Source: Pseudomonas parafulva (lineage in GTDB: Bacteria > Pseudomonadota > Gammaproteobacteria > Pseudomonadales > Pseudomonadaceae). Taken from it: a stretch of DNA of 64,000 nt. The notes under the pieces were generated by a model. The model searched no databases. It saw nothing but the letters and a program-made list of their open reading frames with translations, and was not told the origin of the DNA. The stretch covers positions 2,573,001 to 2,637,000 of the forward strand of contig NZ_CP019952.1 in the NCBI RefSeq assembly GCF_002021815.1, read 5' to 3'. The position numbers were made by a program, and so were the translations under genes. This document shows positions 45,823 through 56,300 of this stretch, piece after piece (position 1 is the first letter of the stretch; the number at the start of each line of letters is the position of its first letter).

Positions 45823-45981
45823 TCAGAGCGATTCGCCGTCGTCCTCGATATCCATCTCAGCCTCAGCTGCCTCCGTGGCATCCGCGTCGTTGAGCGCAGG
45901 GGAAGTGGGTTTCAACGGATCGTTGATATACGGCACATCGCTTGGGCCTTTCTCTTCAGTGCCCGCGGTTTCTGGTTGCAT
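45823..45981 (-). CDS. Small acidic protein, 52 aa
   Basis: A complete 53-codon frame starts at ATG 45981 with GAGGAGA 7 nt upstream, a very strong ribosome-binding site. The protein is highly acidic and disordered-looking: MQPETAGTEEKG at the start, DVPYINDPLKPTSPA in the middle, then AAEAEMDIEDDGESL. It lies 17 bp after the catalase-like gene on the same strand and is probably co-transcribed. No family is recognised. Confidence 0.6.
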   Translation of the reverse strand: MQPETAGTEEKGPSDVPYINDPLKPTSPALNDADATEAAEAEMDIEDDGESL

Positions 45982-45998
45982 GGCGTACTCTCCTCGAC

Positions 45999-47114
45999 TT
46001 ACAGGCTCGGCCCTTTGAAACCGGGCTCATGGATTGGGCAACCATTGTGCTGCCCACGAAAATTTGCCGACATTTCATAGGCCGGCTTGCGCACCCGCAT
46101 CACGCCGCCCAACGGCCTGTGCGCCGCCAAGCCGTGCCAAGGGCTGAACGCCATGCCGTCGTCGATACGGCGCACATTCTCTTCGCTCCACGCGGCTTGA
46201 GGCTTGACCTCCAAGGTGGCCACGCTCACATAAGGGCTAAGCGCTTCGGGCCACTGCTTGGATGCATCTTCGATCGGCATCTGATCTAGATCGGTGGCCA
46301 ACTGCACCCGGAGTTCCCAGACGCCACCTTGGCTTGCAAAAAACGCCTCCACCGCGTGGCGCAGCCCGTCTGTGTCATCTTTGAGGTCCACGACCTGATC
46401 GGTCAGCGCAGTCAAGGCCGTCGACACGGGCACTACCGCAAGTTTTGCGTAGTAAGGGCCATAGAGCACAGGTACGACGGTGCTGAAGCTTTCGCCAAGA
46501 ATGTGGGTTTGAGGATGCCCGCCAAGGCTTTTGAGGGTGCCGCTCTCGCCGCCAAACGCTTCGACCACCTTTTCTGCACCGCGCAGCACCGCGGACAATG
46601 CCTTTTTGGTACCCGGAGCTTTGTCAGTGGTCTTGGCGAGCAACTTCAACGTCTTGAGAAACGCCTTGGGGTCTGGCGCGGTAAAGGCTTTGGCATTCTG
46701 CATGACAAAGTCCTGGGTGACTTGCCCTTCACTGCCTGGCAACCGCGGGCCTTGCACGCCTACGATTTTGAGCGCCAGCCCCCGTGGGGTGGAAACCTTG
46801 TCGTCGAGGATGTCACCTGGGTTGGTGGAAAACCGCAGATAGGCATCGAACTCACCGGGTGTGGCGAAGGCTCCCTGAGCGAGCTGCGCAGGCAGCCCCG
46901 GCGCCACCTTCAGTGTGCCGCGCAATAATCCATGTGCTTTGGCATGAACGCCCCGATTGGCGTGACCATTGTCATTGAAGGTGATCTCCATGATCTGACG
47001 CAGCGTATCCTGCAACGCCTGGCTGGTCTGTGCCTCATCCTCGGGAATCTGCTCAAAACCGGGCTCGAAAGGCAATGGCACTACCATCGCGGAGTCATCA
47101 GGCAGCTTGTTCAT
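45999..47114 (-). CDS. Catalase-fold (catalase-related) protein
   Basis: 371 aa. Catalase-family blocks are visible though divergent: NRGVHAKAHGLLRGTLKV (heme-side His region), FDAYLRFSTNPGD, TPRGLALKIVGV, and QDFVMQNAKAFTAPDPKAFL. The C-terminal half is shorter than in monofunctional catalases. Such mini-catalases may break down peroxides or act as heme lyases. ATG 47114 has GGAGCG upstream. It sits 90 bp downstream of the YdeP-like gene and before the acidic 52-aa gene. Confidence 0.85.
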   Translation of the reverse strand: MNKLPDDSAMVVPLPFEPGFEQIPEDEAQTSQALQDTLRQIMEITFNDNGHANRGVHAKAHGLLRGTLKVAPGLPAQLAQGAFATPGEFDAYLRFSTNPGDILDDKVSTPRGLALKIVGVQGPRLPGSEGQVTQDFVMQNAKAFTAPDPKAFLKTLKLLAKTTDKAPGTKKALSAVLRGAEKVVEAFGGESGTLKSLGGHPQTHILGESFSTVVPVLYGPYYAKLAVVPVSTALTALTDQVVDLKDDTDGLRHAVEAFFASQGGVWELRVQLATDLDQMPIEDASKQWPEALSPYVSVATLEVKPQAAWSEENVRRIDDGMAFSPWHGLAAHRPLGGVMRVRKPAYEMSANFRGQHNGCPIHEPGFKGPSL

Positions 47115-47204
47115 TACGGCGCTCCTGTCGTCTAGGGACGAACAATGGAATGGATTATCAACGTATAGCCTGCAAGGCCCTGCATGGCCCAACCTTCAAA
47201 GCGC

Positions 47205-49559
47205 TCAATTGATCTGATCGTGTGCCGGCACTGCCTTGCTCAGGTCATCAGCGGACGGCTCCACCTTGCGCAGCGTAACCGGCACGCATTTGGCGGCGGG
47301 CACCTTGCTTCGTTCAGCGTGATGCCACAGCGGGATCAGGGGATTGCACTCGGGGTAGTAAGCGCCGGCGCAGCCCTCCGGAATGTCATAGGCGATGATC
47401 TGCAAAGGACCCACTTCTCGCACCACCTTTGGCTCGACAGCGGTGCGTAGCAGCACCCAATCGCCTGCAGCCAAGCCCAACCGAACCACATCGCTGCGAT
47501 TGAGGAACACGACGCTGCGGGTACCTTGTACGCCGCGGAAACGGTCGTCATAGCCATAGACGGTGGTGTTGAACTGATCATTGCTGCGCAGCGTCATCAA
47601 TTGCAGCACATCATGCGCCGAAACAGTGGGCTGCAAGTCGTCGTCCTCATCAAGGCGCTGGGGCGCCACGAACTGGGCTTTGCCAGACGCGGTCTGCCAC
47701 TCCCGCTTGGCCGCGGGCAAGGGCCTATGGAAGCCGCCGTGCTCCCACATGCGGGTCTCCATGTCGTGAAATATCTCGGGGTAGACCTGGCTAATCGCTT
47801 TGCGAATCAATGCATAGTCGTGTCGCCAAGCATCCCAATCGATGGTAGTTCGCTGACCCAAGGTCGCTTCAGCCAACCCGGCAATGATCGCCACTTCGGA
47901 GCGCAGTTGCTCGCTGGCCGGCTCGTTGCGGCCCTGCCAGGCGCGGATGCAGCCGGTACTGTCCTCGGTGGTATAGACCTGCTCCACCCCCTCCTGACGA
48001 TCCGCTTCGATGTGCCCCAGGCAGGGCAATAACCAGCCATGTCGACCTGGGAATAGATGCGTGCGATTGAGCTTGGTAGCCACCTGGACGTTCAGCGTCA
48101 GCGTCTGCCAGGCCGCCTCCATGCGCTGGGTGTCGGGGATCGCCCGCAGGAAATTACCACCCAGGCCGATGAAGGCCTTGACCTTGCCCTCGACCAGCGC
48201 CTGGCAGCAGTCCACCGTGGCCATGCCCTTGTTCGGCGGGACCTGCACGCCAAACAGCGCTTGCAGTTTTTCAGCCGGAACCTTGCCCGGGTCTTCAGTG
48301 ATACCGACCGTGCGCTGGCCCTGCACATTCGAGTGTCCGCGCACTGGACAGATGCCTGCGCCAGGCTTGCCAATGTTGCCGCGCAACAGCAACAGGTTGA
48401 CCAGCATCTGCACGTTGTCGACACCGCGTCGGTGCTGGGTCATGCCCATGCCGTAGACGATCATGACCTTGCTGCTGCGGGCATAGACGGTGGCTGCAGC
48501 TTCCATGGCAGCGCGCCCGAGACCGGACTGACGCTCCAGGGTCGCCCACTGATGGCCCTGAACGTCCTCTCGCAGCGCATCCAACCCGTCGGTGTGCGCC
48601 TGGATGAACGCATGGTCCAGAACGGCCGGCTTGCCCTGCTCATTTGCGTGCTGCTCCATCGCGAGCAGGGCCTTGATAATCCCCATCACTGCAGCCAGAT
48701 CACCCCCGACCCTGACCTGGTGATATTGAGTGCTGATCACGGTCGAGTCAGGCCCCAGCATCTCACTGGGAGATTGTGGATTGACGAAGCGCTCGAGCCC
48801 CCTCTCACGCAGTGGGTTGAAGGTGATGATGGGCACATCGCGCTTGCGCGCTTCCTGCAGCGGGTGAAGCATTCGCGGGCTGTTGCTGCCCACGTTCTGG
48901 CCGAAGAAGAAAATGCAGTCGGTGTGTTCGAAGTCTTCCAGCGTGACGGTGCCGACAGGTACGCCGATACTCTCCTGCAGCCCGACCGATGTACTCTCAT
49001 GGCACATGTTCGAGCTGTCCGGGAGGTTGTTGGTGCCATAGGCACGGGCGAACAGCTGGTACATGAACGAGGCTTCCAACGACGCCCTGCCCGAGGCGTA
49101 GAACACCGCTTCGTCAGGCGTCAGGGCTTGCAGCTGTTGGCCAATTTGCTGATATGCCTCTGCCCAGGTGGTGACTTGGTAGCGATCGCTGGTCGGGTCG
49201 TAGCGCATGGGATGGGTCAACCGGCCTTGCTGCTCCAAGGCGTAATCGGTCCATGTGCGCAGCGCTGACAGGGTATGGGTGGCGAAGAATTCCGGGCCGG
49301 TGCGGTGGCGGGTGAGTTCCCAGGCAGTGGCCTTGGCGCCGTTCTCGCAAAATTCCAGCGCGTGTGGGTTGCCAGGCTTGGCCCAAGCACAGCTGACGCA
49401 GGCGAAGCCGTTGGGTTTGTTCTGTCTGACCAGTGCCATGGGTGCCGTGGTGAAGGCTTGTTCACGCCAGAGTATGCTCATGACAGAACGCGCCGACCCC
49501 CAACCGCCTGCTGCATCTTGGTAGGGCTTGTATCGCGCTTGAGGGTGGATAAGCGACAT
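47205..49559 (-). CDS. YdeP/FdhF-type molybdopterin oxidoreductase
   Basis: 784 aa. An N-terminal cysteine cluster (FACVSCAWAKP then EFCENGAKATAWE) probably holds a 4Fe-4S cluster. The molybdopterin domain follows (EAVFYASGRASLEASF, NMCHESTSVGL with the putative Mo-ligand Cys, MIVYGMGMTQHRRGVDN), then a C-terminal MopB-type barrel (MTLRSNDQFNTTVYGYDDRFRGV). The YdeP family is cytosolic and linked to acid or formate metabolism in E. coli; the reaction here is unknown. The ATG 49559 start removes a spurious 97-codon extension made of 7-mer repeats. Confidence 0.87.
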   Translation of the reverse strand: MSLIHPQARYKPYQDAAGGWGSARSVMSILWREQAFTTAPMALVRQNKPNGFACVSCAWAKPGNPHALEFCENGAKATAWELTRHRTGPEFFATHTLSALRTWTDYALEQQGRLTHPMRYDPTSDRYQVTTWAEAYQQIGQQLQALTPDEAVFYASGRASLEASFMYQLFARAYGTNNLPDSSNMCHESTSVGLQESIGVPVGTVTLEDFEHTDCIFFFGQNVGSNSPRMLHPLQEARKRDVPIITFNPLRERGLERFVNPQSPSEMLGPDSTVISTQYHQVRVGGDLAAVMGIIKALLAMEQHANEQGKPAVLDHAFIQAHTDGLDALREDVQGHQWATLERQSGLGRAAMEAAATVYARSSKVMIVYGMGMTQHRRGVDNVQMLVNLLLLRGNIGKPGAGICPVRGHSNVQGQRTVGITEDPGKVPAEKLQALFGVQVPPNKGMATVDCCQALVEGKVKAFIGLGGNFLRAIPDTQRMEAAWQTLTLNVQVATKLNRTHLFPGRHGWLLPCLGHIEADRQEGVEQVYTTEDSTGCIRAWQGRNEPASEQLRSEVAIIAGLAEATLGQRTTIDWDAWRHDYALIRKAISQVYPEIFHDMETRMWEHGGFHRPLPAAKREWQTASGKAQFVAPQRLDEDDDLQPTVSAHDVLQLMTLRSNDQFNTTVYGYDDRFRGVQGTRSVVFLNRSDVVRLGLAAGDWVLLRTAVEPKVVREVGPLQIIAYDIPEGCAGAYYPECNPLIPLWHHAERSKVPAAKCVPVTLRKVEPSADDLSKAVPAHDQIN

Positions 49560-49645
49560 GGCCGCCTCGCTGTAGTTATGTCTGCATATTTCGAGGCGGA
49601 GTGGGAGATGGAAGTTCAAGCGTGCATGGTGTCTGCTGGCTAAGC

Positions 49646-49700
49646 GGCGGGAGGCGGGAGGCGGGAGGCGGGAGGCGGGAGGCGGGAGGCGGGAGGCGGA
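49646..49700. repeat. Tandem 7-mer array (GGCGGGA)
   Basis: Seven perfect copies of GGCGGGA from 49646 to 49694, then a partial copy to 49700. It lies upstream of the YdeP-like start. Variable copy number by slippage is expected. Confidence 0.9.
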
Positions 49701-49766
49701 TGGGAGCTTATTACAGGGGTCCGCCGCAGGTTGGCCCTTTTTATGATATCTACCCAATAAATGCCG

Positions 49767-49826
49767 GGGGCCGCTGTGCGGCCCATCGCGGCCGGTCCGG
49801 CGCCCCGGCAAGACCGCTCCTACATT
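49767..49826. repeat. REP-like extragenic palindrome
   Basis: GGGGCCGCTGTGCGGCCCATCGCGGC... followed by GACCGCTCCTAC has the stem-loop head and the CTCCTAC tail of the REP sequences common in P. putida genomes. Confidence 0.7.
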
Positions 49827-49907
49827 AGGAGTGAGGCTATCTGCAAGCAATGCGCAATGTAGCGTTATGCAACTTAGACACGCTTAGAATCTATTCTTCT
49901 CAGATTA

Positions 49908-50003
49908 TTGCCGTTGCCGTTGCTGTTGCTGTTGCTGTTGCTGTTGATCTTGATCTTGATCTTGATCTTGATCTTGATCTTGATCTTGATCTTGCTTTTG
50001 ATC
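49908..50003. repeat. Graded hexanucleotide array, left end of the inverted structure
   Basis: Reading on the plus strand: TTGCCG x2, TTGCTG x4, TTGATC x8, TTGCTT, TTGATC, all in register. The same TTGCCG to TTGCTG to TTGCTT order appears on the minus strand at 50653-50700, without the TTGATC expansion. Confidence 0.92.
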
Positions 50004-50005
50004 TT

Positions 50006-50238
50006 CGCGACTTCAGAAGGCCGAACGCAGGTCTTGCGGAGGGAGGTGACAGGCATGGATGCCTGTCAAGCGCTGGGCCCCAGGATGGGGCCTACAGCGC
50101 GGTCCTCCCGGGAGCAAGGCCGGAGTGAGGGAACCCCGAAGCGTAGCGTAGGGGCCGTATGAATGGAGCACAGCGTTTTTTGGTTACTTTTTGTCGCGTT
50201 TGACAAAAAGTGACTCGCCGTAATGGCGAAAAGGTGAC
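50006..50238 (+). repeat. Left arm of a large imperfect inverted repeat
   Basis: A 233-bp arm, from CGCGACTTCAG to AAGGTGAC, that pairs with 50391-50619 in inverse orientation. It contains its own hairpin (10-bp stem, 50186-50195 with 50202-50211). This sequence type recurs in many Pseudomonas genomes, to my recollection. Confidence 0.85.
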
Positions 50239-50298
50239 TAAGCGTCGCCATCGCAAATGGACTATGCTCTCTTTCAACACCCACGCCAACGCAACCAA

Positions 50299-50340
50299 AC
50301 TTAAAACTTAAAACTTAAAACTTCAAACTTGAAACTTGAA
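50299..50340. repeat. Tandem heptamers at the centre of the inverted structure
   Basis: Six 7-mers in register: ACTTAAA x3, ACTTCAA, ACTTGAA x2. They lie in the 152-bp spacer between the two large arms. Confidence 0.88.
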
Positions 50341-50390
50341 AGCGTGGGCGCGCACAGCAAGTTGGTATTCATTGCCGCGGGTGGCGCACA

Positions 50391-50619
50391 GTCACCTTTC
50401 CGCCCTTACGGCGGCTCACTTTTTGTCTTGTCAAAAAGTGAGCAAAAACCGCCTGCTCCTATCATCCGGCCCCTACGCTACGCTCCGGGGTTCCCTCGCT
50501 CCGGGCTTGCTCCCGGGAGGACCGCGCTGCAGGCCCCATCCTGGGGCCCAGCGCTTGACAGGCATCCATGCCTGTCACCTCCCTCCGCAAGCCCTGCGCT
50601 CGGCCTCCTGAAGTCGCGA
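50391..50619 (-). repeat. Right arm of the large imperfect inverted repeat
   Basis: A 229-bp arm matching 50006-50238 in inverse orientation, from GTCACCTTTCCGCC to GAAGTCGCGA. It carries a 12-bp-stem hairpin at 50414-50443. Bases differ from the left arm at scattered positions, so the arms are not a recent perfect duplication. Confidence 0.85.
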
Positions 50620-50652
50620 TCTGCGGCGCCTGAGCTACCGCGCGCTTAGAAG

Positions 50653-50701
<49 letters not shown>

Positions 50702-50838
50702 TAGTTGTATGGGACGATTTTAGTATCGCCCTGGCCATGGCTCATCCTCTGCCAGCCCTGGTGAATCGTCGTGCTCGTTCGTTCATGTAAAAAAGCGGCG
50801 GATAAGCCGCGATCACGCCTAGGACGAACGGACACGCC

Positions 50839-53265
50839 ATGACACTTCGCAACCCGTCAATTCCCCTTGCCCAGATGTTACGCCTAACCTTGCTAGGCAT
50901 TGCTCTCTCGCCCCTTGCTCACCAGCCCGCCCTGGCAGCTGATCAAGTGCAGACGATCTCCTTCGATATCGCCCCCGGCCCGCTCGGCAGCGTACTGGAG
51001 GAATACGCCCAGCGCGCCGCCATTTCGGTGTCATTCGCCCGTACAGCCCTCGCCGAACTTCGCTCAAGCGGCCTGCAAGGAAACTATGGCGCATGGGAAG
51101 GGCTCGATCATCTGCTGCAAGGCACTGGCCTGCGCCTTGGTCGCGACGCTAACGGTGGCTACCTTGTGCTTGCCCCTGCCCCGGGCACCAGCGGGGCAAT
51201 GGAACTGACCGCCCTGAGCATTTCCGGCAAGGCCCCCGGTGCCCTCACCGAAGGTTCGGGCGCGTACACCACCGAATCGTCCAGCAGCTCTACGCGCCTG
51301 AACCTGTCACTCAAGGAAACCCCACAATCGATCACGGTCCTGACGCGCCAGCGCCTGGACGACCAGAAGCTCGATACCCTCACCGACGCACTGGACGCTA
51401 CCACCGGCATCACCGTCATTCGCGAAAGCCTTGGGGCCGACAGCACGGCGTACTTGTCCCGGGGCTTTGCCATCCGCAACTTCGAGATCGACGGCGTCCC
51501 CACGTCGGCGAACATGGACAACTACACCCAGAACACAGCCATGTACGACCGGGTGGAAATCGTGCGCGGCGCCACAGGCTTGATCAGCGGCATGGGCAAC
51601 CCATCGGCCACCATCAACCTGATCCGCAAACGCCCCACCGTTGATCCTCAAGTGCAGTTGAGCGCAGAGGCCGGAAGCTGGGACCGCTACGGCCTGGGCG
51701 TTGACGTGAGCGGCGCGCTCGATGAAAGCGGCAGGCTGCGTGGCCGCCTGGTGGCCGATCACAAGGACCAGCACGCCTGGATCGACCGCTTTGACCAACA
51801 GCTCTCGACCCTGTATGGCATCACCGAACTGGACCTGGGCGACGAGACCCTGCTGACGGTGGGCCTCAGCCATCAGGTCACCCACAGTACCGCCCCCATT
51901 CGCACTGGCTTCCCGCTGTTCACCACGGACGGGGCGCGCACGCATTTCTCCCGCTCGTTCAATACCGCGCCAGACTGGAGCTATTACGACCGGCAGCAAA
52001 GTACCCTCTTCACCTCGCTAGAACATCAGTTCGCCAACGGCTGGAGCGGCAAGGTGGAGTACAGCCATGCGCGCAACGACTACGACACCGTGATCGCCTA
52101 CGTCGATGGCGAAATCGACCCAGCAACCGGTGCCGGGGCTACGATCAACCCGACCCGCTGGAAGGCCGCGCCCACCCAGCACAGCCTGGACGCCTACCTC
52201 ACCGGCACCTTCGATGCCCTGGGGCGCGAGCACGAAGTGATCGGCGGCGTGACCCTGTCACGGACCGAGGAAAGAGGCACATCCAACTTCGGCGGCTGGC
52301 AGAGTGCTCGAACGGGCTACGACGACACCATCGACAACATTTTCAACTGGAACGGATCGTCCCCCAAGCCGGTGTTCACCCAAATCGGCACTACCGACAT
52401 GACCGAAACCCAGTACGCAGGCTACCTGACCTCGCGGCTGCACCTGAGCGATGCCGCCAGGCTGATCCTCGGGGCACGCGTGGTCGACTGGAACAGGGTG
52501 AACAAGAGCGCGCTCTATACCGGCTCGCGTCAACGTACCGAGCGAACCGAAAACGGTGTAGTGATCCCCTATGCTGGGCTGGTCTATGACCTGAACGATA
52601 CCTGGGCTGCCTACGCCAGCTACACGCAAATCTTCAACCCGCAAGGTAACCAGATTCGCGATGTCAAGGGCTCGCCCCTCGACCCGCAAGAAGGCACAGG
52701 CTACGAAGTGGGGTTGAAAGCCGATCTGCTCGACAAACGCCTGACCGCAAGCCTGGCCCTGTTCCGGGTGGAGCAGGACAACCTGGCAATCGCCGATGGG
52801 CGCTTGCTGCAGCCCAACGGGTTTCAGGCGTATCGCGCCGAGAGCGGCACCACCAGCGAAGGTGTAGAGCTTGAGCTCAATGGTGAGCTGGCCGATGGCT
52901 GGCAGGTCATGGCAGGCTATTCCTACAACGTCAGCTTCGATACCAACGACCAGCGCATCGTAACCGAGATTCCGCGCAATAGCGTGAAGCTGTTCACCAC
53001 GTACCGCCTGCCGGGCGAGCTGGACAAATGGACTGTCGGCGGCGGGATCAACTGGCAAAGCGAAACGGGCTATGCCCTGAGCTACGCCACCACCCAGAGC
53101 AGTTATGCGCTGGTCAACCTGATGACGCGCTACCAGGTGACGCCGCAGCTATCAGCCAGCGTGAACGTCAGCAACCTGTTCGACAGACACTACTTGACGA
53201 CCACGGCAGGCGGGATCTACGGCGCCCCACGCAACGTCATGACGACGCTGCGCTACAACTTCTGA
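50839..53265 (+). CDS. TonB-dependent siderophore receptor with N-terminal STN signalling domain
   Basis: 808 aa. A signal peptide ends near residue 34. An STN domain (ISFDIAPGPLGSVLEEYAQRA...GLQGNYGAWEGLDHLLQGTGL, residues about 38-112) comes next, then the plug (KETPQSITVLTRQRLDDQ, RVEIVRGATGLISGMGNPSATINLIRKRP), and a 22-strand barrel ending in MTTLRYNF. STN receptors of the FpvA/PupB type signal to a FecR-like anti-sigma factor, but no fecI/fecR pair is adjacent. It probably imports a ferri-hydroxamate or pyoverdine-like siderophore. No convincing Fur box was found upstream. Confidence 0.92.
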   Translation: MTLRNPSIPLAQMLRLTLLGIALSPLAHQPALAADQVQTISFDIAPGPLGSVLEEYAQRAAISVSFARTALAELRSSGLQGNYGAWEGLDHLLQGTGLRLGRDANGGYLVLAPAPGTSGAMELTALSISGKAPGALTEGSGAYTTESSSSSTRLNLSLKETPQSITVLTRQRLDDQKLDTLTDALDATTGITVIRESLGADSTAYLSRGFAIRNFEIDGVPTSANMDNYTQNTAMYDRVEIVRGATGLISGMGNPSATINLIRKRPTVDPQVQLSAEAGSWDRYGLGVDVSGALDESGRLRGRLVADHKDQHAWIDRFDQQLSTLYGITELDLGDETLLTVGLSHQVTHSTAPIRTGFPLFTTDGARTHFSRSFNTAPDWSYYDRQQSTLFTSLEHQFANGWSGKVEYSHARNDYDTVIAYVDGEIDPATGAGATINPTRWKAAPTQHSLDAYLTGTFDALGREHEVIGGVTLSRTEERGTSNFGGWQSARTGYDDTIDNIFNWNGSSPKPVFTQIGTTDMTETQYAGYLTSRLHLSDAARLILGARVVDWNRVNKSALYTGSRQRTERTENGVVIPYAGLVYDLNDTWAAYASYTQIFNPQGNQIRDVKGSPLDPQEGTGYEVGLKADLLDKRLTASLALFRVEQDNLAIADGRLLQPNGFQAYRAESGTTSEGVELELNGELADGWQVMAGYSYNVSFDTNDQRIVTEIPRNSVKLFTTYRLPGELDKWTVGGGINWQSETGYALSYATTQSSYALVNLMTRYQVTPQLSASVNVSNLFDRHYLTTTAGGIYGAPRNVMTTLRYNF

Positions 53266-53291
53266 GGCCCATGCCCGTCGGCGGATGAGCG

Positions 53292-53310
53292 GGCCCGTCA
53301 ATGACGGGCC
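53292..53310. terminator. Hairpin between the receptor and NEL genes
   Basis: An 8-bp perfect stem (GGCCCGTC / GACGGGCC) with a 3-nt loop lies between convergent stops. Confidence 0.65.
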
Positions 53311-53316
53311 GCGTAG

Positions 53317-56300
53317 TTATGCCAACTCTCCCTCCCAGGGATGCTCCGACAGCAGCCGCAAGGTCAGCGACAGTGTCAGCTGACGCTCGGACGCGCTGCG
53401 CTCATCGGCCAGGTTACCCACGGCCTCGAGGATCTGCTGCTCGGTCATACCTTCCTGGCCCTGCAAAAGCCCCTCGAGCCGGACGTGATAGGGCTGGTTC
53501 AGCGTCTCGTATTCGCCTGAATACGAAGTTCGCAGAAAATCGATCCAGAACGTGCGCTGCAGCAGCGAGTCTGCAATCCGCGCATTGCTTTCTGCCAGCA
53601 GAATGCTGCGCGCGGCGTCACGCAGATGCACATCGTTGACGTCGGAAAATACCCGGTGATACATGTAGCGCGACTGAGCCGGCAGCCCCAACGGCCGGAC
53701 CAATCCGGCCCGGTACGCTAGGTGTATCTCCACTTCATCGATCAGGCCGTAGGGGTTGGTGGCCCTTTCCCTGGCAATGTGCTGGGCTGCAACGCGGTCC
53801 ACCTCGTCCAGGCGATAGAGCTCGCGACCAATGCGCACCAGCGCAGGCGCCGTGTCTGTGGCGGCAAGCCCTGCGGTGCGAGTCGTGACCAGTGCACGTA
53901 CCTCGAACAGGCTAAGCATCAGCAGCATCTGATCAGCACAGGTGCGCGGCCCTGCTGCCTGCTGGAAGACAGCTTCACGGACTTGCGAGTTTTCAACGCA
54001 AACCTCGATCAACGCCCAGATGCGCCTGCGCAGATCGATGCCTTGAAAGTGATAATCGTTCGAGCGCCCGAGGTCGTTGAAGAACCGCATCAGGTCATCG
54101 CTGCCAGGTTCGTCGGCCAGCGCCTTCCAGTGCTCGGAGCGGAGCACACGCTCCTCAGGGCTGGAGTCAGCCAACCACCGTTCGAGGGATTCCTGCCCGC
54201 CAGGGCCATGACGGCGCAGGGGCAAGGCCGTTGCACCCGCATCGCCCAAGGTGCCGCGCAGCTCGGTCTGGGTTGGTTCGGGAACAGGGTTGTCATGCAG
54301 GCTGAGCCCGGCCAGCCGCCGGTGGGAGTGAGCAAGGGTTGGGCTCATGTCCGCAATGCGGTTATCGCGAAGATCGATTTCTTCCAAGGCAGGATGCATG
54401 TAAACCTCGACCGGCAGCTCAGCCAGGCCCGTGTCACGCAGGTGTAGCCGCTGTAGATCCAGCAGCCGTCCCAAAGGTGGCAGTTGGCCGATCGGGTTGT
54501 GCGACAGGTCAAGGGTGCGCAACCGGGTCAATGCACTGAGCCTTGCCAGGCCTGCGTCGTCGATAACGATCTGGTTGCGCGTCAGGCGCAGCTCGGTGAG
54601 CTGGGTCAGTGCCTGGACGCCCTCTGGAACACTGCTCAGCAAGTTGTGGCTCAGATCCAGGGTGCGCACATTAGGGAATCGCTCGAGAAACCCCTCGGTG
54701 ATGTTCGACAAATGGGCGCGGCGCAGCGTCAAGTGCGTAACGTGATCGAATATAGCGTGCGCAGGCAGCACTGGCAGGCTGTCAATGCGTTCGCTGTCGA
54801 TGACCAGGCGGTACTCGCCGTCGACGTCAGGTCGCTTGCGCCGCCAGCACTGGCGGATGCGACGGGCAATCTGTCGACGGCGCTCGGGCAGCGGTGCCGT
54901 AGTCGCTTCCCGGCGCCAGGCAGTCAGATTGTCACCCAGATCCACAAGGCATTGCTGCAAGGTACGCAGGTGATCCCATGGTTGCTGACCCTGCAAACGT
55001 ACCCGCTCAAGATACACTTCGATGTCCATCTCGCTGAGTGTCGGAAAGATCTGCTGGTAGCCCTGAAGCATGGCTCGCCGCGACCCTTCCGGACGACCAC
55101 TGAGCGCATAGCCAATGCGACCATCGCCAAGACGCATCGGGGGCCTGGATTTACCGGGCGGCGCCATGCCCAAGAGCTGCGCAGCCTGCACTCGGTCAGC
55201 AAAAGCATGGTCTGCAAGCGCATTGGCAAGCTTGGCTGGCGTGGCCGAGACTGCCCCCATATCTGCGCGTTGTGATGGATCAAGGGTGCGCAGAAGTGCG
55301 TGAAAAAAACCGTCATCAACGACGGCACCGGGCAGAGCGCGTCCTGTGTGATCGGCTGCCAGATAGCCCTGTTTCGTAAGGATAAGAAAACGCGTCTCAG
55401 ACGCCGCTGTAGCGCCCACGCTGGCCCGTACGTCGCCGTCTAGCTTCGTCTCGCGCACTTCCACCCTGATTGACGAATCCCAAGGCCAGCTGGCGTCCAG
55501 CAAACCCAAAGCCAACTGCTCGGTGTCTCTGTTCACGGCGTTCGTCTGCTCGAAACCGGCGCACGCGCGGTCCAGGCGAGCGTCATGCAAAGCCCATCGG
55601 GCTCGCTCGGCCAGCGCAAGCGGGACTTTGTGCTGTTCCAGCAGTTGTTTGCGTTCACCATCGCCGGCAGTGGCGAGCAACTCTCGGCCTGCCCGGGTGG
55701 AAAGCGTAGGAAAGTCCCGGTGCAGCGGGCCTGCTGCCCGCTCAGGGACCGTCTGTACAGCCCGCCAGTGAGCTTCGAATGCTTGCCCACGTAGCCGCGC
55801 AAACGCGTCATGCAACTCATAGCGCTGCACGGCATCACACAACCGCGCTGGTGCGGGTGCATTTTCCAGGTGCAGGCGTCGCAGGGAGGCTTCGTTCATG
55901 CCTACGCTACGCAGTACTGCTCGCGCAGCCGATTGCCCGACCAGAGCAAGATTCGAACCTAGACGTCTCATTAGCACATGCGCTTCATGCCACTCCTGAG
56001 GGCGCTCAAGCGCATGTCGCATACCGCCTGTACCATTGTCCTCCAGGCCGATAGTGGGTGCGTGGTCACGCTCGGGATGCTCGATGGCGAGTCGCTGACC
56101 ACTTGCCTCGAGTCGGTAAGCACTGCTGTCGATACCTACATGGAGGCGGTCATGCAACAGGCCACGCTGCCCCTGTGCCAGGTGCATGTCCGGTACCGCA
56201 TAACCCGGCAGATCGACGCGGGCCAAGCGGTGTTCGCCGGCGCGCGACAGTACGGGGACGAGTTCATCTATCACACGCTCCCGCGCCACTGCATTCCCGG

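Noticed and set aside
49850..50128. Open frame with AVAVAV-DLDLDL dipeptide repeats (and KIKI/NSNS on the other strand)
   Set aside because: It is created by the hexanucleotide array; no start context or family supports a protein.
50329..50649. 106-codon frame across the right repeat arm
   Set aside because: Typical artefact frame of this repeated Pseudomonas sequence; it reads through the hairpin and has no domain.
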